Assembly (NCBI GenBank): GCA_964624235.1
Contig: CAZUXY010000009.1
Span: 22,497 to 86,496 of the forward strand
DNA from: CAZUXY01 sp964624235
Lineage (GTDB): Bacteria > Spirochaetota > UBA4802 > UBA5368
Direction: 5' to 3'
DNA: 64,000 nt
Below are positions 60,884-64,000 of the stretch, piece by piece. The first letter of the stretch is position 1. Each line of letters starts with the position of its first letter. The notes below the pieces were generated by a model. That model worked only from the letters and a program-made list of their open reading frames with translations, was not told the origin of the DNA and ran no database searches. Made by a program: the position numbers and the translations under genes.

Positions 60884-61297
60884 TTACAATTCAGTCATCC
60901 TCATTGAGTAACAGCGTGGCTTAAAACCAATCTTTTTCCAAAAATTGAAACCAACTTCATTCCAAATCATTACCTCTACATCGAGAATACTAACATTATA
61001 TTGTTTCTTAATTTGCCTTATTGTTTCAGAACCAAGTCCTTTCCGTTGAAACTCTGGGATAATATAAAATTGCCTTATATAAATAGGATTTGATGTTCGT
61101 TTTATTAGAATATAACCAACTTTGCTATTATTATATACAACCCAGAATGCATCATACTCAGTACGTAAGAAAGTTTTCATTCTTTTAATTAAATTTTCAA
61201 TAGGCAAAATATTATCATATTTTTCAGCAACCATCAAATCATAGTTCAATTTTGCTAATTCTTTATGATCGACTAATTTTGCTTTCAACAATTCCAT
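60884..61297 (-). CDS. GNAT-family N-acetyltransferase
   Basis: 137 residues from ATG 61297 (GAGGATA upstream); an upstream codon at 61333 falls inside the attC-like palindrome and was rejected. Y-I-R-Q-F-Y-I-I-P-E-F-Q-R-K-G-L-G-S-E-T-I-R (about 77-98) is the acetyl-CoA-binding motif A (R/Q-x-x-G-x-G/A), and N-x-x-x-x-x-F-W-K-K-I-G-F-K near the end is the family's C-terminal motif. The substrate (small molecule or protein) is unknown. Such genes are common cargo of integron cassettes. Codon use is AT-rich like its neighbours. Confidence 0.85.
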   Translation of the reverse strand: MELLKAKLVDHKELAKLNYDLMVAEKYDNILPIENLIKRMKTFLRTEYDAFWVVYNNSKVGYILIKRTSNPIYIRQFYIIPEFQRKGLGSETIRQIKKQYNVSILDVEVMIWNEVGFNFWKKIGFKPRCYSMRMTEL

Positions 61298-61330
61298 TAT
61301 ATCCTCAAATATTAATCCCCCGAAGGGGTG

Positions 61331-61460
61331 CATCTAACGACAAAATCAGCTGTGCGAACCGAGATGCAGAATCACGAAGCAAGACCAGCGAAAACTTCAA
61401 TCGCAATTTAAAACTAAAGCAAATTGTGTTTCGCATCAAGCTGGATTTTATTGTTAGAAT
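61331..61460 (-). repeat. attC-like imperfect palindrome between two minus-strand genes
   Basis: TCTAAC (61333-61338) pairs with GTTAGA (61453-61458). The pairing continues through ACAAAATC-AGCT against AGCT-G-GATTTTAT and GCGAA against TTCGC, with single bulged bases on one side only and an unpaired centre of about 65 bases. Read on the minus strand it starts TTCTAAC and ends GTTAGAT, matching the attC R-box GTTRRRY. It begins at the stop codon of the membrane-protein gene and ends 34 bases before the GNAT start, the layout of an integron cassette junction. No integrase gene is in view. Confidence 0.55.
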
Positions 61461-61882
61461 GTTTTTTTTACAAAAGCAATTGTGACAAGTAACACTGCAC
61501 CAATTAATAGAATCAAATCAATTAATACATTCAGCTGTATAATGCCTGTATTCCCATAGAATAATCCCGTAAATCCTAGTACTAATGAATAACTGCGAGA
61601 ATTAAAATTATTCAATATTAATGTTAATCCAATTACAATTGAAAGTGTTGCACATGGAATGACACCAATTGGAGCTGAATATAAATAAGTAAACCAACTG
61701 AATTCATCTAAAAAGTGTGGATAAAGCCAACCAAATATAAACAAAATTACTCCAGTTATTATTATCCATAACAGAGCGAATTGAACTTTTTCATTCAAAT
61801 ATCTAATTGAAATGAACATTAACAAAATTCCGATTACAGCAAAAATAACTCCATTGAAAAAATTAAAAATATGTCCAAGCAA
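61454..61882 (-). CDS. small integral membrane protein of unknown function
   Basis: 142 residues from TTG 61882, a start with only a weak ribosome site. About five hydrophobic spans cover most of its length. No motif known. Its stop codon TAA is embedded in TTCTAAC, the left end of the attC-like palindrome, as in many cassette genes. AT-rich codon use. Confidence 0.6.
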   Translation of the reverse strand: MLGHIFNFFNGVIFAVIGILLMFISIRYLNEKVQFALLWIIITGVILFIFGWLYPHFLDEFSWFTYLYSAPIGVIPCATLSIVIGLTLILNNFNSRSYSLVLGFTGLFYGNTGIIQLNVLIDLILLIGAVLLVTIAFVKKTF

Positions 61883-62150
61883 TTATACTTACTGAAAGAA
61901 GTGGAATTCATAGAAGAATGCCTAAAATACGCTTTGATGGACGTAACCCGAAGATCAATGAAATAATTTTTCCGGCAAAATCCAAATGTCAAAAAATAGC
62001 AAGTAGTCTCCAAGTAACTGCGATTTCTTTCAAGCTTGTAAGAATTTGCCCAACTGTTGGCATAAATCCCCATTAGATCAATTTTCATTTACTGATTAAA
62101 TTTAAATTATTTTTATAAAATATAAAAAGCAATCAATTTTATATTGTTGA

Positions 62151-62196
62151 TTGACTTTTTATAATAATTTTGTTATATTGTTGATATAGCAACAAT
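62151..62196 (+). promoter_or_regulatory. promoter with overlapping operator of the MarR operon
   Basis: TTGACT (62151-62156), 17 bases, TATATT (62174-62179). The perfect inverted repeat ATTGTTG-6-CAACAAT (62177-62196) starts within the -10 and covers the transcription start, a usual position and size for a MarR repressor site. The operon starts with a MarR gene at 62234, so autoregulation is likely. Confidence 0.7.
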
Positions 62197-62233
62197 TGTT
62201 ATACCAATTAAATAAATATATTTCGAGTTTATC

Positions 62234-62677
62234 ATGATCAGAAAATTTAACTTTAATAAATCTCTTGGATTCCTGCTCAGTAAAACGAATGCATCTATGA
62301 GGACGTATTTTAACAAAGCTATAAAAGAAAATAGCATAGATGCAACAGCTGAACAATGGGGTTTATTGAATATAATTCAGGAATTTCCCGGCATAATCCA
62401 GAGCGATATTGCAGAAAAAAGTATGAAAGATAGAACGAATATAACAAGAATGCTTGATCTGTTGGAAAAGAATAGATTAATCGAACGCAAAAGCGATAGA
62501 GATGATCGTCGTTTGTACAGAATATATATTACTGACAAAGGGGAAACACTATTAAATAGCCTAATTCCAGTAGCCATGTCTGTTAATGAAAAAGCTTCCA
62601 AAAGATTAAGCAAAAATGAATTAAAAATTTTTATCGAAATACTTAATAAAATATACAACAATACCAGAGGATATTGA
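62234..62677 (+). CDS. MarR-family transcriptional regulator
   Basis: 147 residues. The winged helix-turn-helix covers about 35-110: W-G-L-L-N-I-I-Q...G-I-I-Q-S-D-I-A-E-K-S-M-K-D-R-T-N-I-T-R-M-L-D-L-L-E-K (recognition helix) then R-K-S-D-R-D-D-R-R-L-Y-R-I-Y-I-T-D-K-G (wing), which is the family signature. It probably represses itself and the two genes after it; the DUF169 gene begins 3 bases after its stop. The ribosome site is weak. The ligand is unknown. Confidence 0.9.
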   Translation: MIRKFNFNKSLGFLLSKTNASMRTYFNKAIKENSIDATAEQWGLLNIIQEFPGIIQSDIAEKSMKDRTNITRMLDLLEKNRLIERKSDRDDRRLYRIYITDKGETLLNSLIPVAMSVNEKASKRLSKNELKIFIEILNKIYNNTRGY

Positions 62678-62680
62678 AAT

Positions 62681-63451
62681 ATGAAAGAGATTATAGAACA
62701 AACAAACATGCTTATTGAACGATTGGGCATGAAATATGAACCAATTGGATTCATGTTCTCAGATAAAAAACCCGAAAATGCTATCGGTTTTAAGAAATCA
62801 GGCGAAGGTTGCATTGCACCATTAATCTTTTCTGCTGCTAAAGGCAAAACTGTTGCTATTGACAAGAATTCAACTGGATATCCATGTTCTGCTTATTATT
62901 TAGGATTTAAAGAATGGATTTTTCCTGGTGTTGAATATTTTTTATCTAAGGGGCCGCTTCCCGGCAGAGAATGTGAACGTTTTGTAAAGACTCCAAAACT
63001 TGCAAAAGAATATGTTGAATCGTTAAAAAACAGTGAATTAAGAGAGGAAGTGATTATTTTTAAACCTCTTACTAAATTCGGAGAAAATGAAAGACCAGAG
63101 GCCGTTATTCTTTTTGCAAATCCGGATCAAATTAGTGCCCTTGTATATTTAGTACATTACAGTAGCCCACTTTCAAATGATAGAATTATTACTGGATTTG
63201 CATCTGCTTGCATTTCATTTTTTACAATTCCACTTCAATATGCAAAAAAAAGAATAAATAAGGCATTTTGGGGATTGCATGATATCGCAATTAGACCGGT
63301 ACTCCCAAAAGAAATAACATCTCTATCAATGCCTCTTGAAATGTATTTAGAAATATGTTCTATTGCGAAAGAAAGTTTTCTCTTTACTGAGAAATGGAAT
63401 AAAATGTTGGATAGAATAAAAAATGATAACTATAAAGGAGAGTTAATATGA
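62681..63451 (+). CDS. DUF169 family protein
   Basis: 256 residues. Y-E-P-I-G-F-M-F-S-D-K-K-P (about 19-31), C-I-A-P-L-I-F-S-A-A-K-G-K-T (about 44-57) and P-C-S-A-Y-Y-L-G-F (about 69-77) fit the DUF169 pattern with its conserved cysteines. The family is common in anaerobes and archaea and its role is unknown; cysteines suggest metal or redox chemistry. GAGGATA lies before the ATG. It is coupled to both neighbours: 3 bases from the MarR stop, and its TGA overlaps the ATG of the next gene. Confidence 0.8.
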   Translation: MKEIIEQTNMLIERLGMKYEPIGFMFSDKKPENAIGFKKSGEGCIAPLIFSAAKGKTVAIDKNSTGYPCSAYYLGFKEWIFPGVEYFLSKGPLPGRECERFVKTPKLAKEYVESLKNSELREEVIIFKPLTKFGENERPEAVILFANPDQISALVYLVHYSSPLSNDRIITGFASACISFFTIPLQYAKKRINKAFWGLHDIAIRPVLPKEITSLSMPLEMYLEICSIAKESFLFTEKWNKMLDRIKNDNYKGELI

Positions 63452-63825
63452 TATACTTCATGAGTTTTATTTCTATTTTAGGAATATTTGAGATAATATC
63501 GAATATTTTCCATTTATCTAAAGGTTCAATTGATAAAATTGGACAATCTGCGAAGAGACAGCATCAGGAATTACCACTTAATATTAAGGATATACATTTT
63601 TTCATTAAAGCAATCATTATGCTCATATTTGGGATTATGTTTTTAATAATAGGAATTATCTATTTTTCAAGTAAAGAACATAATTCTTTTTTTAGTATTT
63701 TTTTATTAGGACTATTTGGACTATACGGAATCTTACAAGCTGTTTTATATAGGAAAACTTTAAATGTATGGCTTTCTGCTATTGTTTACAACATTCCGAT
63801 ATTAGTTTATTACATCGCCCTCTAA
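63448..63825 (+). CDS. small membrane protein of unknown function
   Basis: 125 residues with four hydrophobic spans (about 2-20, 49-70, 78-98 and 105-124) and a short polar loop (about 24-45). No family recognised. AAAGGAGAG precedes the ATG, which overlaps the DUF169 stop (ATGA), so it is translated with that gene. It may be the membrane partner of the DUF169 protein. Confidence 0.65.
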   Translation: MIYFMSFISILGIFEIISNIFHLSKGSIDKIGQSAKRQHQELPLNIKDIHFFIKAIIMLIFGIMFLIIGIIYFSSKEHNSFFSIFLLGLFGLYGILQAVLYRKTLNVWLSAIVYNIPILVYYIAL

Positions 63826-64000
63826 TTATCGGCTCAGGTGTTTTGCGGGTGCGAGCAATGGCATTAATCAGCTTGCTGACTTTTGCAAATTAGTATTGAA
63901 AATAACATATCAAAATGAACTTTGTCCGCACCCTTTATTAAGACTCTCTGTTCTTTTAGCAATTCCATTTTATTTTTTGACAGTAACTTCGTAATATATT
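63826..64000. other. window end, AT-rich with a long-range inverted repeat
   Basis: GGGTGCG (63850-63856) is complementary to CGCACCC about 75 bases downstream (near 63928-63934). The ends do not show R-box motifs, so I do not call a second attC. No gene seen. Confidence 0.35.

Larger units (their letters stand above)
60700..64000. mobile_element. AT-rich block, probable horizontally acquired island (right end open)
   Basis: Composition changes sharply at about 60700, just after the transposase remnant: long A/T runs and AT-rich codons (AAA, AAT, TTT, ATT) in every gene, unlike the GC-rich codon use to the left. The genes (GNAT, small membrane protein, MarR, DUF169, small membrane protein) and an attC-like palindrome are typical of accessory DNA. 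The right border is outside the window. Confidence 0.65.

Noticed and set aside
62045..62066. GCCCAAC/GTTGGCA near 62050 as an integron R box
   Set aside because: The words form only a short local palindrome with no partner at a cassette-like distance.
61834..62088. 84-residue minus-strand reading frame in the AT-rich island
   Set aside because: It overlaps the start of the small membrane protein, has no ribosome site and its composition is typical of chance frames in AT-rich DNA.
63826..63940. A second attC site at the right end
   Set aside because: One 7-base complementary pair exists, but no R-box ends and no continuing stem were found.

Overview
The window reads as a GC-rich chromosome segment from a Gram-negative bacterium. 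It encodes a signal-peptide outer-membrane beta-barrel candidate, a lipoprotein, Tat-type sulfatases, chemotaxis and c-di-GMP proteins, and a Fur regulator with classic A/T-rich Fur boxes. MinD-like ATPases with inserted ferredoxin domains, an MttB-family methyltransferase without an in-frame amber codon and a fumarate-reductase-like flavoprotein suggest an anaerobic or facultative lifestyle. I cannot fix the taxon from sequence alone; deltaproteobacterial or spirochaete-like lineages would fit. No rRNA or tRNA gene was recognised, and no CRISPR array.

Layout. 1-2.4 kb: 3' part of a penicillin-acylase-family gene ending in a strong terminator. 2.5-7.6 kb, minus strand: a LysM membrane protein, then a homocysteine S-methyltransferase-like gene, a GPH-type symporter and an MttB-family methyltransferase, probably a methylated-amine uptake and demethylation locus. 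7.9-22 kb: a response-regulator diguanylate cyclase, two PLP aminotransferase-fold enzymes, a metallo-hydrolase, a DHH-CBS protein, a sulfatase with a membrane partner, a threonine dehydratase-like enzyme, a nitrilase-family amidase, a PaaI-type thioesterase and a TetR regulator. 22.5-27.7 kb, minus strand: hybrid histidine kinase, YiiX-like hydrolase and a second penicillin acylase, arranged like an operon. 27.9-35.7 kb: methyltransferase, second sulfatase, a HAMP-type sensor without output, an MFS transporter, a membrane diguanylate cyclase and an acyl-CoA thioesterase.

35.8-37.2 kb: a clear fluoride (crcB-motif) riboswitch with its own terminator precedes a CPA-type cation/proton antiporter, so this antiporter probably serves fluoride resistance. 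37-52.5 kb: metallo-hydrolase, beta-barrel protein, flavoprotein, an MFS transporter gene broken by one in-frame TGA, DUF72, a chemotaxis receptor, several exported or membrane proteins of unknown function, and a radical SAM protein.

52.6-57.9 kb is the most striking region. A fur gene with Fur boxes on both sides is followed by eight co-directional genes: DUF5320, NifX-like, ferredoxin, two MinD/NBP35-like ATPases carrying ferredoxin inserts, MIP18/DUF59, a J-domain protein and an IscU/NifU-like scaffold. Together they look like a compact iron-regulated Fe-S or metallocluster assembly system without a recognisable cysteine desulfurase.

58.2-60.1 kb: a large exported protein of unknown function. 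From about 60.7 kb to the end the DNA turns abruptly AT-rich. The junction carries an IS256-family transposase remnant, and inside lie a GNAT acetyltransferase, a small membrane protein, an attC-like imperfect palindrome between these two genes, and a MarR-DUF169-membrane protein operon. This end is best read as horizontally acquired DNA, possibly including integron-type cassettes.
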